Part shown: piece after piece, positions 26,101 through 34,734 of the stretch
Numbering within the stretch: position 1 is the stretch's first letter
Layout of the letters: every line of letters begins with the position of its first letter
Assembly (NCBI RefSeq): GCF_016801865.2
Contig: NC_068938.1
Span: 187,250,850 to 187,314,849, forward strand
Direction: 5' to 3'
Length of the DNA: 64,000 nt
DNA from: Culex pipiens pallens
Lineage: Eukaryota > Arthropoda > Insecta > Diptera > Culicidae
Position numbers and translations under genes: made by a program
Notes under the pieces: generated by a model
What the model was told of the DNA's origin: nothing
Seen by the model: only the letters and a program-made list of their open reading frames with translations
Database searches by the model: none

Positions 26101-29100
26101 CATCCATCAGATTTGATCGATTGAGTGTGTGTGCGACTAAGTCAAGTGCAAATTTACGGCATTCACCCTGTACTGGCGATGACTTTGACGACAGAGTTAG
26201 TGGAACGGAACCGATCGATCGGATCCGGGCTGCAATCGATGGAGGTTGACAGATCGCTGGAAGCTGATCGCGAACTTCAGCTTGCGGTTCTGATGAAGAA
26301 GCGGCTTCAATTATATTTGCTATTTGATGTGGCGCAACAGAAGATCCGCGTTCTAACCTGAAGGCACCGCTCGTCTTGTAATGAGTGCCGTACTAAATCA
26401 AAATTTATTCCGTTCCACCTCAACTACTCCCTTTGAAGCATCCTTGTTTCGGCTCGAAATAAATCGTTTGCATTGTGTGATCTTGCAGCACGGTTTTGAT
26501 TTACGTCGTCACATTAACGAGACAGGCTAGGCGGGGGGGTGGTCTTACCTTTTAAGGTGCCACAGACCTTTTCGGGAGGGTTCTTTTATTCTGGGTAGAA
26601 CAAGTGATGCTGCTGCTGCAGCAGCAGGTGGGAATCTTCGGAAGTTGATGGAAGAGAATGGGTTCCGCGTCATTTACCATACATTGCCTCAGGGTGTTGT
26701 TGTTCTTCAGAACTTATGGGATGGGCTTGAGCAAAATCGAACTGTGAGGAACTTTTGCTTGGAGTTGAAATTGGGCCTATGAAGTAATACTACTCAAATG
26801 ACTAATTTCCTTATTTTTTTCTTTTCTCTTCCAGGGTCTCTCCCTCTGCCTGGCGCTGACCATCGTGGACCAGACGCTAGCCCAGAACAACCAGTACCTA
26901 CCTCCGGACAAGGGCTACGACTACGACAAGCCGAACAAGCCCTTCCCCACCGCCACCCAGCCCCAGCAGGTCCCATTCCCACCGGCGCCCACCCCGGGAC
27001 GTCCCGCTCCCTCGTACGGACCTCCGCCAGCCGGTGGTGCCGATGTGAGCTCGAAGTGAAGTTTCTGGAATTCCAAACATTTTCTAATCGTGAATCTAAT
27101 CCCAAAACAGCACGTCCACGAGCCGGGCATGCCGTTCGACTTTAACTACAACGTGAACGACATCGAAACCGGCAACGACTACTCGCACAACGCCGTCAGC
27201 GATGGGGACGTGACCCGCGGGGAGTACCGCGTCCAGCTGCCCGACGGCCGGACCCAGATCGTGCGCTACACCGCCGACTGGAAGAACGGGTACAACGCGG
27301 AGGTAAGAGGGGGGTTGTTTTGGGGAGACTCAATGTTTTAAATGGTTCTGTGAAGAATATTTTGAAGAGGAGATTATGCACTTAAATTTTAATGAATTAT
27401 TTTTATCAATGATCAAAATTGTTGCTAAAAAATGTTACAACCAATTTGCAGTTAAAATTTCATTGATTTTGACAGATGGTTTACTACGAGGCAGGGATGG
27501 AATAATCGCGAAAAAATCAATCTTGCGAACTTTCTTCACCCGCGAAAAAGAGAGGAGGCAAATCACGCAAAAGAAAATCGCTCCCGAAATTCTCCAAAAA
27601 AAACAAATCTGCTGATGATTTTTTGTGAATTTCCTTGTCAGTTCCACCCAAAAATATTTATTTCATTTTGTTTACACACATTGCCCATCTACAAAATGTG
27701 ACAGGTTGTTATTCGACGTGTGACGTTACACTTGCAAGTGTAGTAGTGAAATATATGTTTCAACGAATAATCAAGATGATATTTTTTTTTATTCTTTTTC
27801 CCGATCTTTCGTGCGTGAGAGAGGAGAGCCATACTCCCTTCGGAATTTTTTTTCACTTGATGAACATCCAAAGATTTTCTTTTGACGATGATTATTCCAT
27901 CGCTGCTACGGGGATTTTATGATGTGCTACCAAACATAAATTTCAATTGTTATTGAATATTTTACGGAATATTTTCATGCCTGTAAAAAAATATTGAAAC
28001 TGCTGATTTTTTTTAATTAACACGATTAATGATAAAAATAAAATTTTCATTTAGTTTCTCATAATAAACTCCTGAAAAAATTGAAAACAAAACAAAAATG
28101 CAGTAGAGGGTTAAGTTAACAAAAATAATGAAATAAATGTTGTAAAATAAATTCTTGTCAAAAATTACCGATTGCGCATGATTTTTTGTTGTTTTGTTCT
28201 CATTTGCTTCAAGTATTTCTTTAAATTTGTATTTATTATTAAAAAAAAATGATTTTTTTAGACATAGCAATTGGCGTTTTTTGTAAAAAAAAATACAGTT
28301 TTTCATCTCTGGGTAATTCTCCGCCAACTCACACAGCAGTTGCCCCGACCCCTCTTCGATTTGCGTGAAACTTTGTCCTAAGGGGTAACTTTTGTCCCTG
28401 ATCACGAATCCTAGGTCCGTTTTTTGATATTTCGTGACGGAGGGGCGGTACGACCCCTTAAATTTTCGAACATGTGAAAAAAGAGGTGTTTTTCAATAAT
28501 TTGCAGCCTGAAACGGTGATGAGATAGAAATTTGGTGTCAAAGGGACTTTTATGTAAAATTAGACGCCCGATTTGATGGCGTACTCAGAATTCCGAAAAA
28601 ACGTATTTTTCATCGAAAAAAACACTAAAAAAGCTTTAAAAATTCTCCCATTTTCCGTTACTTGACTGTAAATTTTTTTGGAACATGTCATTTTATGGGA
28701 AATTTAATGTACTTTTCGAATCTACATTGACCCAGAAGGGTCATTTTTTCATTAAGAACAAAAATTTTCGTTTTAAAATTTCGTGTTTTTTCTAACTTTG
28801 CAGGGTTATTTTAAAGAGTGCAACAATATTCTACAAAGTTGTAGAGCCGACAATTATAAAAAATTTGATGTATAGACATAGGGGGTTTGCTTATAAACAT
28901 TACGAGTTATCGCGATTTTACGGAAAAAAAGTTTCGAAAAAGTTGGTCATCATCGATCATGGCCGTTCATGGTCACCCGCGACAGACACGGACGACGAAA
29001 CAAAGAGAAACGCAAAAAGTAACTTTTTCAAAACTTTTTTTTTTTTGTAAAATCGCGATAACTCGTAATGTTTATAAGCAAACCCCTTATGTCTATATAT

Positions 29101-32100
29101 CAAAATTTTTGTAATTGTCTGCTCTACAACTTTGTAGAACATTGTTACACTCTAAAAAATAACCCTGCAAAGTTAGAAAAAACACGAAATTTTAAAATGA
29201 AAAAAATTGTTCTAAATGAAAAAATTACCCTTCTGGGTCAATGTAAATTCGAAAAGAACATTAAATTTCCCATAAAATGACATATTCCAAAAATTTTTAC
29301 AGTCAAGTAACGGAAAATGGGAGAATTTTTAAAACTTTTTTAAGTGTTTTTTCGATGTAAAATACGTTTTTTCGGAATTCTGAGTACGCCATCAAATCGG
29401 GCGTCTAATTTTACATAAAAGTCCCTTTGACACCAAATTTCTATCTCATCACCGTTTCAGGCTGCAAATTATTGAAAAACACCTCTTTTTCACATGTTCG
29501 AAAATTTAAGGGGTCGTACCGCCCCTCCGTCACGAGATATCAAAAAACGGACCTAGGATTTGTGATCAGGGACAAAAGTTACCCCTTAGGACAAAGTTTC
29601 ACGCAAATCGAAGTGGGGTCGGGGCAACTTTTCCCGATTTCGTGTGAGTTGGTAGAGAATTACCCCTCTCTGAGACACAACTTCATTAAATTCGATCTAA
29701 AAAAAACTTGCAAAAAATCGATAAGTAAACAAATACTAAATCTTCAAAAAAAACATTGAAAGGGCTTCTTTTGAAAATCTTCACATACACAGAAAAAAAA
29801 TCAATTCTCGTAATCTTCACATACACAGAAAAAAAATCAATTCTCGTAATCGTGAATTAAGTTCACGTTTAAGTTAACCACGGAAGAATTTATTCATGAG
29901 TTTGGTGCATTTGCACTATAAACGTGAATATATTCCATCGTGGTTCTCGCATTGGTGAATTCAATTCACGATTTCGAGAATTATTTTTTTTCCGTGTAGA
30001 AGATACTTATTGTTCAATTTGATTAATGTAAAAAATAAAAAAAAACAATTCCACTGTGAAACTGTCAACTTTTTCTGTCCTTTTGGAGAAACGAAACGGC
30101 CTACTTTTCATTACCAAAAATAACTGAATGGTAATTTGATACCTTTCAATACCAGTGCTGAAAAGTTCTTCTTTTCAGCCCGGGCAGACGGTAATAACAA
30201 GATTCGTGCAATTTCAATAACAAATGCTGTTAAAATAACAAAATCTGTTATGGAATATTCTTGCAAAGTCAATTTTTGCAAAAGAATTTAATAACAGTTT
30301 ATGTTATCATAACAAAATTTGTTATTGGTCTGATATTGATTGAAAGCCAAAACAACTTTGGAATAACATGTTTTGTTATGGAAGAATACCTCCAATTGTT
30401 ATTGGGATGATCGGATTAGTTGTTAAAATAACAAAAAATAATAACAAAGATTATTACAATAACATTCCAATAACAAAAAATGATAACGACGAATAACAAA
30501 TTTTGTTATTAAAAACATAAAATGTTATTGGCCTAGTATTTTCAAATATCAAAAAATGTTATTCCGAAGTTATTTCCGTCTGTTCGGGAGCACTGACATG
30601 GGTGCTGAAAAGTTCTTCTTTTCAGCACTGAAATCGGTTCGGAAAAGTTGAAATTTTTCAATATTTTTTGTTTTGAACGGTGAATTTACTAAACATATGA
30701 ATGTTTGACATAAAATTCCATTGAAAAAGCGTTTTTCGGAATTGCAAAATATGTTGTTAAGCAACTTGTTGCAAAACTTGATTTTTTAGCACACGTCGTA
30801 TTTATCCAACTCGTAAACCTCGTTGGATAAATGTACAACTCGTTCTGGAAAAATCTTTTTTTTTCACCTTGTTCCGTAAACTACTATTTCATGTATTTTT
30901 CAACATTTATGTCGGAATTAGTTTGAAGAAATTTTTGTTATATCCAAAATTTTGCTAAAAATATTTTGTTGCAATTTCAATTACACTTTATGGTAATATG
31001 GTAGAAACAGGCAAAAAGTCCAAAAGTGCCAAGCAAAAAAAAAAAATTATTAAAAAGCCAAACTTATTCTTGCTAAAATTTTACCTTAGTTTATATACAG
31101 TTAATTCAAGAGTAAAATTAATAAAAATAATATTTTTAATCTTTCACTTTCTTCTTGACTATGCCCAAAGCCAAGAGACGACATTTGAATTAAAATTTGA
31201 ACTTTCATCTATTTGTTACTCAAAAGCAAGTTAATAAAAAAATACAAAAATTGAAATAACAAAACTTAATCTCAACATTTGAATGAAAAAAAGTGTTTTA
31301 AAGTGCATGTTACACTAGTTCAGTTTTTTTTCGCAATCATGAGTTTTCAAAAAATGTAAGATTTGAGGACAACAAAAGTTATATCGAAAAAAAACGTTTT
31401 GCGGTACTGCACATCGAAATATTTCAAAAATTCAAAAGATTTTTGAATAAACGCAAACATGTAGCAAATGATTCTAAACGCAGGGGAATGCATTTTGAAT
31501 TAATTTCAGCTGATTGTATTTAAATTGTCATTGAAATTTCGGGCTGGTTTGAAGGGGGAGGAAGACATTATGTTTTTTTTTTTCAAATCAAAACATTAAT
31601 CGATAAAAATATAACAAACCACCAGCAAATAATGATTAAAATATAGCTAGTTAAAAATAGAAATGACAATTTTTTTTTTTAAATATAAACAGACTATTTA
31701 TCAGTAGGTGATTTGTGTAATTTGCATTAGATTTTTTCAAACCTAATGCACAGATACAAAATGATAGAAATATTACATTTGAGAATGGTGGCAGGTTTTG
31801 TGTTATTTAACATCAAATTTAAGTGAAATGTTATTCAGTTTTTATTGAATCTCATACTTTTAAAAAATAGTTTAAGTGAATTCACTCAAAAGAGGTAAGG
31901 TTCAACCAACCTAATTTTCAACCCTCCAAAATCTAACTTTTTTTTCTATGTGGAGCTCAGCAACGTTACAAACAATCATGTAGTCAGCGATTCTCAAGGG
32001 GGGTACCGGCCCAGAAGAAGATTGAGAATCGCTGATGTAGGTGAAATGGGATAAAAAAATAACTCGTTCCCCCATTATTTTTCCCTTTTACTACTAATAT

Positions 32101-32571
32101 CAAAACATTGTTCGCATAAAATTTCATGAAACGTTTTTTTTTTTTTCAAAATTTATAAATTCCAAAGATTCGCTCGTTACGAAATTTCCGCCCAATATTT
32201 TTATACGATTTATTTGATGAAAGGGTTCTATTTTAAAAAAAAATATCTGATCGATCTAAACAAAAACGTAGAAGCTGAAAAAAGAAAGTAAAGCTTTGTT
32301 GATTTTTAATCTGCATTGTTTGTTTCAGTAGAACAATCAAAGTGGTAAAATGTTGAAATTAGAAATTTGTTATTGATTAGTAATGCGTTTGTTTTTCTTC
32401 AGTAAAAACGATTTATCCCTCAATAAATTAGAAAATGCAAAAAACTGATCTAATAAAACATTAAAATATTACTGACTGTGTTCACATTTTTAGGTGACGT
32501 ACGAAGGTGAAGCCAAATACCCCGAAGGCCCAGGCCAGGGCGGTGCCAACGCCGGTGGATACAAGTACTAA
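5120..32571 (+). CDS. RR-2 cuticular protein (CPR family), 164 aa, four coding exons
   Basis: Joined coding exons 5120-5134, 26835-27044, 27111-27302 and 32494-32571 give 495 nt in frame, ending in TAA. All introns are GT-AG. The product is a secreted structural protein of chitinous cuticle. Residues 1-22 form a signal peptide (MMKFL then a Leu-rich core, likely cut near TLAQ). Residues 23-75 are a Pro/Tyr-rich low-complexity linker with a SYGPP motif. An extended Rebers-Riddiford chitin-binding domain spans about 84-148 and fits the consensus G-x7-DG-x6-Y-x-AD-x3-GY-x-A exactly (G112, D120, G121, Y128, A130, D131, G135, Y136). The tail is Gly/Ala-rich and ends GGYKY. An intron interrupting the signal peptide is typical of CPR genes. 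The second ATG at 5123 could also serve as start. The 21.7 kb first intron is unusual for such a small gene. The orthologue cannot be named from sequence alone. Confidence 0.9.
5135..7635. other. Gene 1 intron 1, AT-rich first part
   Basis: AT-rich sequence with no coding region I can support and no obvious tandem or inverted repeat. Short ORFs here are of chance length. Confidence 0.6.
7636..8012. repeat. Dispersed repeat family R1, copy 1
   Basis: Shares long stretches with 30045-30895: GCTGTGAAACTGTCAAC, GAAACGGCCTAC, TTTTTCGGAATTGCAA, GTCGTATTTATCCAACTC and CCTCGTTGGATAAATGTAC, in the same order. No coding capacity was seen. It lacks the 411-bp MITE present in the second copy. Confidence 0.75.
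8013..9720. other. GC-balanced unique island in gene 1 intron 1
   Basis: From about 8200 to 9600 the composition is clearly less AT-rich than the surrounding intron and no repeat is evident. Short ORFs on both strands do not look like a known protein. Candidate regulatory DNA by composition only. Confidence 0.35.
9721..11632. other. Gene 1 intron 1, repeat-derived AT-rich stretch
   Basis: Holds a diverged direct repeat (TTGGTCGTTGCCCTCAGG near 9727 and TTGGTCGGTGCCCCCAGG near 9850) and two CATGT(T)ATGTCTGTAAC-like motifs near 10045 and 10250. No gene seen. Confidence 0.4.
11633..12029. mobile_element. pogo/Tc1-like MITE, 397 bp
   Basis: Begins TACAGT with AGACTCGATTATCC shortly inside and ends GGACAATCGAGTCTAAACTGTA, a terminal inverted repeat interrupted by a short insertion on the left. 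TA at both ends fits TA target duplication. No transposase is encoded, so it is non-autonomous. Superfamily is inferred from TA target and end sequence. Confidence 0.65.
12727..12929 (-). mobile_element. tRNA-derived SINE with two tRNA-like modules
   Basis: On the - strand, 12929-12851 is tRNA-like: GCCGAGC and GCTCGGC pair as a perfect 7-bp acceptor stem, GTGGCCGTGAG resembles box A, a 5-bp stem carries loop CTTGTAA (anticodon-like TGT), and GGTTCGATTCC is box B. A second tRNA-like stretch lies at 12786-12727 (GGTCGTGAGTTTGATTCTC). The same two-module order occurs in the SINE at 25288-25688. The length, pairing and partner module argue for a SINE, not a working tRNA gene. Confidence 0.6.
13155..13283. 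mobile_element. Short TA-flanked MITE, 129 bp
   Basis: TACAGTTGACTCTCTGTC at the left and GACAACGAAAGAGTCCACTGTA at the right are imperfect terminal inverted repeats, with TA at both edges. The ends match the 422-bp element at 16172-16593, so this is a shorter derivative of the same family. Confidence 0.65.
13284..16171. other. Gene 1 intron 1, mostly unique GC-balanced DNA
   Basis: 13500-15400 is non-repetitive and GC-balanced. ORFs at 14076-14423 (-) and 14091-14348 (+) overlap each other and resemble nothing I recognise. 15550-16171 is AT-rich. No gene supported. Confidence 0.35.
16172..16593. mobile_element. TA-flanked MITE, 422 bp
   Basis: Ends TACAGTCGACTCTCTGGTTG and CAGCCAGAGAGTCGACTGTA form a nearly perfect terminal inverted repeat. 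An internal motif (AAGGGA[AC]CGTCGAGGAAGAG) occurs twice, near 16201 and 16443. TA edges suggest the Tc1/mariner/pogo group. No transposase; the ORFs across it are not meaningful. Confidence 0.75.
16632..17053. mobile_element. Fold-back element, 422 bp inverted repeat
   Basis: Begins ACGCCCAAGCCTCCC and ends GGAGCCTTGGGCGT. The arms, about 200 bp each, share GGTAACTTCAAC, TTTCCAGTGATTTGT, ATGTCTAGATGAT and AAATCTGTAATTT in inverted order, with a centre near 16850. It starts 38 bp after the preceding MITE. Confidence 0.7.
17054..18135. other. Gene 1 intron 1, AT-rich, no feature seen
   Basis: No coding sequence or clear repeat structure was recognised in this stretch. Confidence 0.5.
18136..18326. 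mobile_element. MITE with TAC(A/G)CAGTAAAAA ends, 191 bp
   Basis: Left end TACGCAGTAAAAA and right end TTTTTACTGTGTA are terminal inverted repeats. The interior repeats GGTGTAATTTTACC-like motifs. A diverged relative of the inner part lies near 31880-31950. Confidence 0.65.
18380..18870. repeat. Diverged repeat fragment sharing the end of the 28311 fold-back
   Basis: ATTCTCCGCCAATTCAC followed by GCAGTTGCCCCGACCCCTC and ATTTGCGTGAAA matches the terminal sequence of the element at 28311-29665. No second end was found, and the rest (GGATATAACC, ATGGCGGCC) is unassigned. Confidence 0.5.
19197..19580. repeat. Inverted repeat with 76-bp arms
   Basis: Arms 19197-19272 and 19505-19580 are inverted copies sharing ATGCAAAA, AATCCTAGAATAATATTAAA and GGAACCGGTTCC. 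The spacer of about 230 bp holds further CCGGTTCTCCGG-type blocks. It is probably a degraded fold-back element; no coding capacity. Confidence 0.7.
19740..20900. other. GC-balanced unique island in gene 1 intron 1
   Basis: Non-repetitive. The most GC-rich stretch is near 20430-20880. Overlapping short ORFs on both strands have no recognisable domain. Possible regulatory DNA, unproven. Confidence 0.3.
20901..23166. repeat. Gene 1 intron 1, with diverged dispersed repeat family R2
   Basis: 21480-21730 shares ATACGCCATTTTTGCAAAAA and CCTATTTTCAAG[CT]TGCT with 52800-52990. The piece near 22515 (TGGACAGCTGCCAA) resembles the family members at 51355-53000 and 62340-63240. Short ORFs inside are meaningless. 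Confidence 0.5.
23167..24957 (+). repeat. Large dispersed repeat R3, copy 1 (host of a nested fold-back)
   Basis: Bounded by TTGCCTTCCTCACATGAGG and GTGAGGAAGGCATCAACCAC, so the ends are roughly inverted. It contains a TGTG/TATG microsatellite (about 23285-23378), a nested 996-bp fold-back, and two tandem copies of a 164-bp unit (GATCCATCATCCG at 24585 and 24749). A copy in opposite orientation lies at 34735-36300. No gene. Confidence 0.75.
23379..24374. mobile_element. Fold-back MITE, 996 bp with 427-bp arms
   Basis: Begins TAGGGTGGGTACGG and ends CCGTACCCACCCTA. Arms 23379-23805 and 23948-24374 are nearly identical inverted copies of equal length around a 142-bp AT-rich centre. GTATGTAT flanks both sides (23371-23378, 24375-24382), fitting an 8-bp target duplication, though the site is a GTAT-rich microsatellite. 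No protein encoded. It sits in gene 1 intron 1 and would be transcribed as a long hairpin. Confidence 0.85.
25288..25688 (+). mobile_element. tRNA-derived SINE, 401 bp, with 15-bp target duplication
   Basis: Flanked by perfect AGATTTCGTTGGGAA repeats at 25273-25287 and 25689-25703. The head at 25291-25364 is tRNA-like: CGTGGCCGAATGG as box A, a 4-bp stem around TTTGTAA (anticodon-like TGT) and GGTTCGATTCC as box B. A second tRNA-like segment follows at about 25503-25560. It has no coding capacity and would depend on a LINE for mobility. The intact duplication suggests a fairly recent insertion into gene 1 intron 1. Confidence 0.85.
25704..26834. other. Gene 1 intron 1, last unique part before exon 2
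   Basis: 26030-26780 is GC-balanced and unique. No further exon is supported. Holds GATCGATCGGATCCG near 26214 and a CTG/CAG stretch near 26610. The intron ends in a long T/C-rich tract ahead of exon 2. Confidence 0.35.
26835..27044 (+). CDS. Gene 1 coding exon 2
   Basis: 70 codons. It follows a pyrimidine-rich tract ending in CCAG (26831-26834) and stops at donor GTGAGC (27045). It encodes the rest of the signal peptide and the Pro/Tyr-rich linker. The 66-nt intron after it contains an in-frame stop, so reading through is excluded. Confidence 0.9.
27111..27302 (+). CDS. Gene 1 coding exon 3 (main part of RR-2 domain)
   Basis: 64 codons between acceptor AAACAG (27105-27110) and donor GTAAGA (27303). 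It holds nearly all of the chitin-binding domain, from FDFNYNV to NGYNAE. Strong GC3 bias contrasts with the AT-rich introns. Confidence 0.93.
27303..28310. other. Gene 1 intron 3, first part
   Basis: AT-rich, with no repeat structure recognised. The ORF at 27376-27615 and its neighbours are chance length. Confidence 0.5.
28311..29665. mobile_element. Fold-back element, 1355 bp with about 640-bp arms
   Basis: Left end GGGTAATTCTCCGCCAAC, right end AGAATTACCC. Arms 28311-28944 and 29021-29665 match in inverted order almost throughout, for example GGTCCGTTTTTTGATAT and GTCAAGTAACGGAAAATGGG. The 76-bp centre is GC-richer (GGCCGTTCATGGTCACC). No clear target duplication. It lies in gene 1 intron 3. 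ORFs inside are palindrome shadows. Confidence 0.85.
29779..29998. mobile_element. MITE with TACACAGAAAAAA ends, plus 36-bp tandem duplication
   Basis: The element at 29822-29998 has ends TACACAGAAAAAAAATCAATT and a matching TTATTTTTTTTCCGTGTA. Its left terminus is duplicated in tandem (29779-29814, 29815-29850). The interior carries CGTGAATT and AATTCACG motifs. A reverse-oriented relative lies at 62146-62308. Confidence 0.75.
30045..30895. repeat. Dispersed repeat family R1, copy 2 (split by a MITE)
   Basis: Same family and order as 7636-8012, interrupted by the 411-bp MITE at 30179-30589. The shared flanks are GTGAAACTGTCAAC on the left and TCGTATTTATCCAACTCG on the right. Confidence 0.75.
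30179..30589. mobile_element. MITE family M1, short copy, 411 bp
   Basis: Left end CCCGGGCAGACGGTAATAAC, right end GTTATTTCCGTCTGTTCGGGA, an imperfect terminal inverted repeat. The interior is full of AATAACA/TGTTATT motifs. The same ends bound a 1.74 kb element at 54437-56175. The target duplication is not clear. Confidence 0.75.
30896..32493. other. Gene 1 intron 3, last part
   Basis: AT-rich. A stretch near 31880-31950 (GAGGTAAGGTTCAACC) resembles the interior of the MITE at 18136-18326. Nothing else recognised. Confidence 0.4.
32494..32571 (+). CDS. Gene 1 coding exon 4 (C-terminus)
   Basis: Acceptor ATTTTTAG ends at 32493. The exon completes the RR-2 domain (VTYEGEAKYP) and adds a Gly/Ala tail ending YKY, then TAA at 32569-32571. 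GC-rich codons inside AT-rich DNA and perfect continuation of the domain support it. Confidence 0.9.
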   Translation: MTYEGEAKYPEGPGQGGANAGGYKY

Positions 32572-33845
32572 GCAACAACTAGGACGACTGCCATTTCTCC
32601 CTCCTGATGGTGTGTGATACTGAATCAATCGAAGAAAAAAACACTAACAACGAGAACCCCCGTCACTTGCGCAAGTTTTTCCAGCCTCCAAATCAGCTCG
32701 TTATTGATGCAAGGTCTATGGAAAAGCTCGCGAAATCTTGACACACCTGAGTACATCGGAAAACGTGTGTACCAATTAGCAGCGTCTGACGAAATAACCA
32801 TTTCAAGAGTGTGTCCAAACCCCCCTCATCAACCTGAAGAAACCCTTCTCTGTTTTAGTTTTTGTAAGCGAATCGTTAGCTATTAGGGTATGAATAATTT
32901 GCAGACCAACCGATTGCATAGTCTTTCCACGATCAATCACGCGCGCGATTCTTTGGACGAGCCGAGCCCTCGCTCAACTGCCAGTATAATTCTTCCAACG
33001 TAAAGAAACGCGAATGTTAGTAAGACTCACTAGTGAATTACTTTTTTTTGGCCAAATGTAAACATCATGCACTCATGTTCCCCTCCTTGAAAGATCGCAT
33101 TCCATTTGTAGCGTAAATTATCGCGTTAATTTATAATTATTCTCCGAGTGGAACATGCTTCTCCAAACAGTCATAAATTTAGTGGATCGTACCGCAAAGT
33201 TCCACACAACAACCAGTGACTATCATGTGATACTAAGCAGAACATGAACCATCCCTTCCTCCCATCCCTCAAACGATTAGTCGACATTTGCGCAAGTGTG
33301 TTCAAATGGCATCGTCACGCGACTTGGACCCGTTGTAGGACACCATCAAGCGGCCGTTGAAGTTGACTCCATGCGCGCTCGAACTGCTGTGTCGCACTGA
33401 GTTTAATTAATTTTACGATTATAACCGCTATCCATGTCCCGCCACGAGTACCGCACAGCGCAGCAGGTCGCAATGATATTCTTTCGAAAAAAAAATCGTA
33501 AAATAAACCTGCCAATTAACCTCCGATTGCCCACTAACACCACCACCATAAGTATTCCGAATGACATTAGCACAGGAGAAGCCTACGAAGAAGAACCAAT
33601 GTGTGATATGAAGAAGGAAATTAGATGCAAAAACTTGAACAAGTCACCTGAAATAACGAACACCACACACTCTGTGCACATACAGACGTATGCATGAAAT
33701 TATAGTCTCTGTTATTTTTCGGAAGCAGTATTCGAACCGTGTATTTATGAAGTGAACGACTAAAAAAACAAACAAAAAAATGTACGCGACACATATAAAC
33801 GCAATGATGTATGAAATGTAAAAATAAAGAAATGTTAAAAACCGA
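32572..33845 (+). other. Predicted 3' UTR of gene 1
   Basis: GC-balanced, non-repetitive DNA directly after the stop codon, running to AATAAA at 33823-33828 followed by a TG-rich stretch. An earlier AATAAA at 33502-33507 would give a shorter UTR. Short ORFs within it are not supported as genes. Confidence 0.5.
33823..33828 (+). terminator. Poly(A) signal candidate of gene 1
   Basis: AATAAA followed within about 25 bp by a TGTCTCTGTAAC-type TG-rich element. An alternative signal lies at 33502. Confidence 0.45.
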
Positions 33846-33849
33846 AATT

Positions 33850-34734
33850 GTCTCTGTAACTTTCATTATCTGTTGAAAATATCACCCTAATATGTTTTAT
33901 AAATACCGTCAACTGGGGTAATTTGGGACTACAGTCTGAATAGGAACAGCAGTTTCAAGAGCACTTGAATTTAGACTTTGAGAGCAGTTTCAAGAGCTTG
34001 CAATTAAGAAAACAATACACTATTTTCATTGTTCTGTGTCTGCTCAAAATTGGTCTGGAACATTTTTTAACCGAAATCATTAAACAAAAAATTGCAATTT
34101 TCACGAGAAACGCCTGTTTCTAAAAACATAACTCTACGCCCAATACTAAAAAAAGACTCTCTCCATCAAGCAATGGTGGGCCGGAAATAATGTCTTTAAT
34201 TGACTTTTTTTAATTTTTTTTTTAAATTGTATTGGAATTGTCATATCAAAAACATTTAAAACATTCCAATTTCACTGGCTGCTCGAAATTTGTTTAAAGT
34301 AGGGGTGCGGTTTTTGTTATCCGGATAATTTTTGAATCAGTTTAAACAAATAGAAAACATCACAAATGTATAACTTTTTTCTTTTAGGGTGGTCAGAAGT
34401 TATCATCTAAAACAAGCCCAAATAATGACATTCGTAAAAGTAGCACTATCGGGATAGTTCTATCCGTCTTTATAAACCCCAGAAAAATATCCGGATATCC
34501 GTGTATCGAGAAAATTGTGTTCAGTTTAGCATTTCTCACTACTCTCTGCTGTTTTGGTTATTTAAAATCATAATTTCCTGTTGTTATAATCAATTAAAAA
34601 ATTATTCGAATATCCAACCCGCATCACTAGTTTATAGTTTAATTTTCCAATCATAACAATATTTGAAAATATCAAAAATTTAATAAGGATGTGGCAAATA
34701 TTTTTCACAGTGCTTGGAAAATAAAAACGTTATT
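33850..34734. other. Intergenic AT-rich DNA
   Basis: Contains one end-like motif of a common repeat, ACCGTCAACTGGGGTAATTT at 33906, without a matching second end. No gene. Confidence 0.4.

Noticed and set aside
28865..29280. ORFs inside the 28311 fold-back
   Set aside because: They mirror each other across the palindrome and have no protein character.
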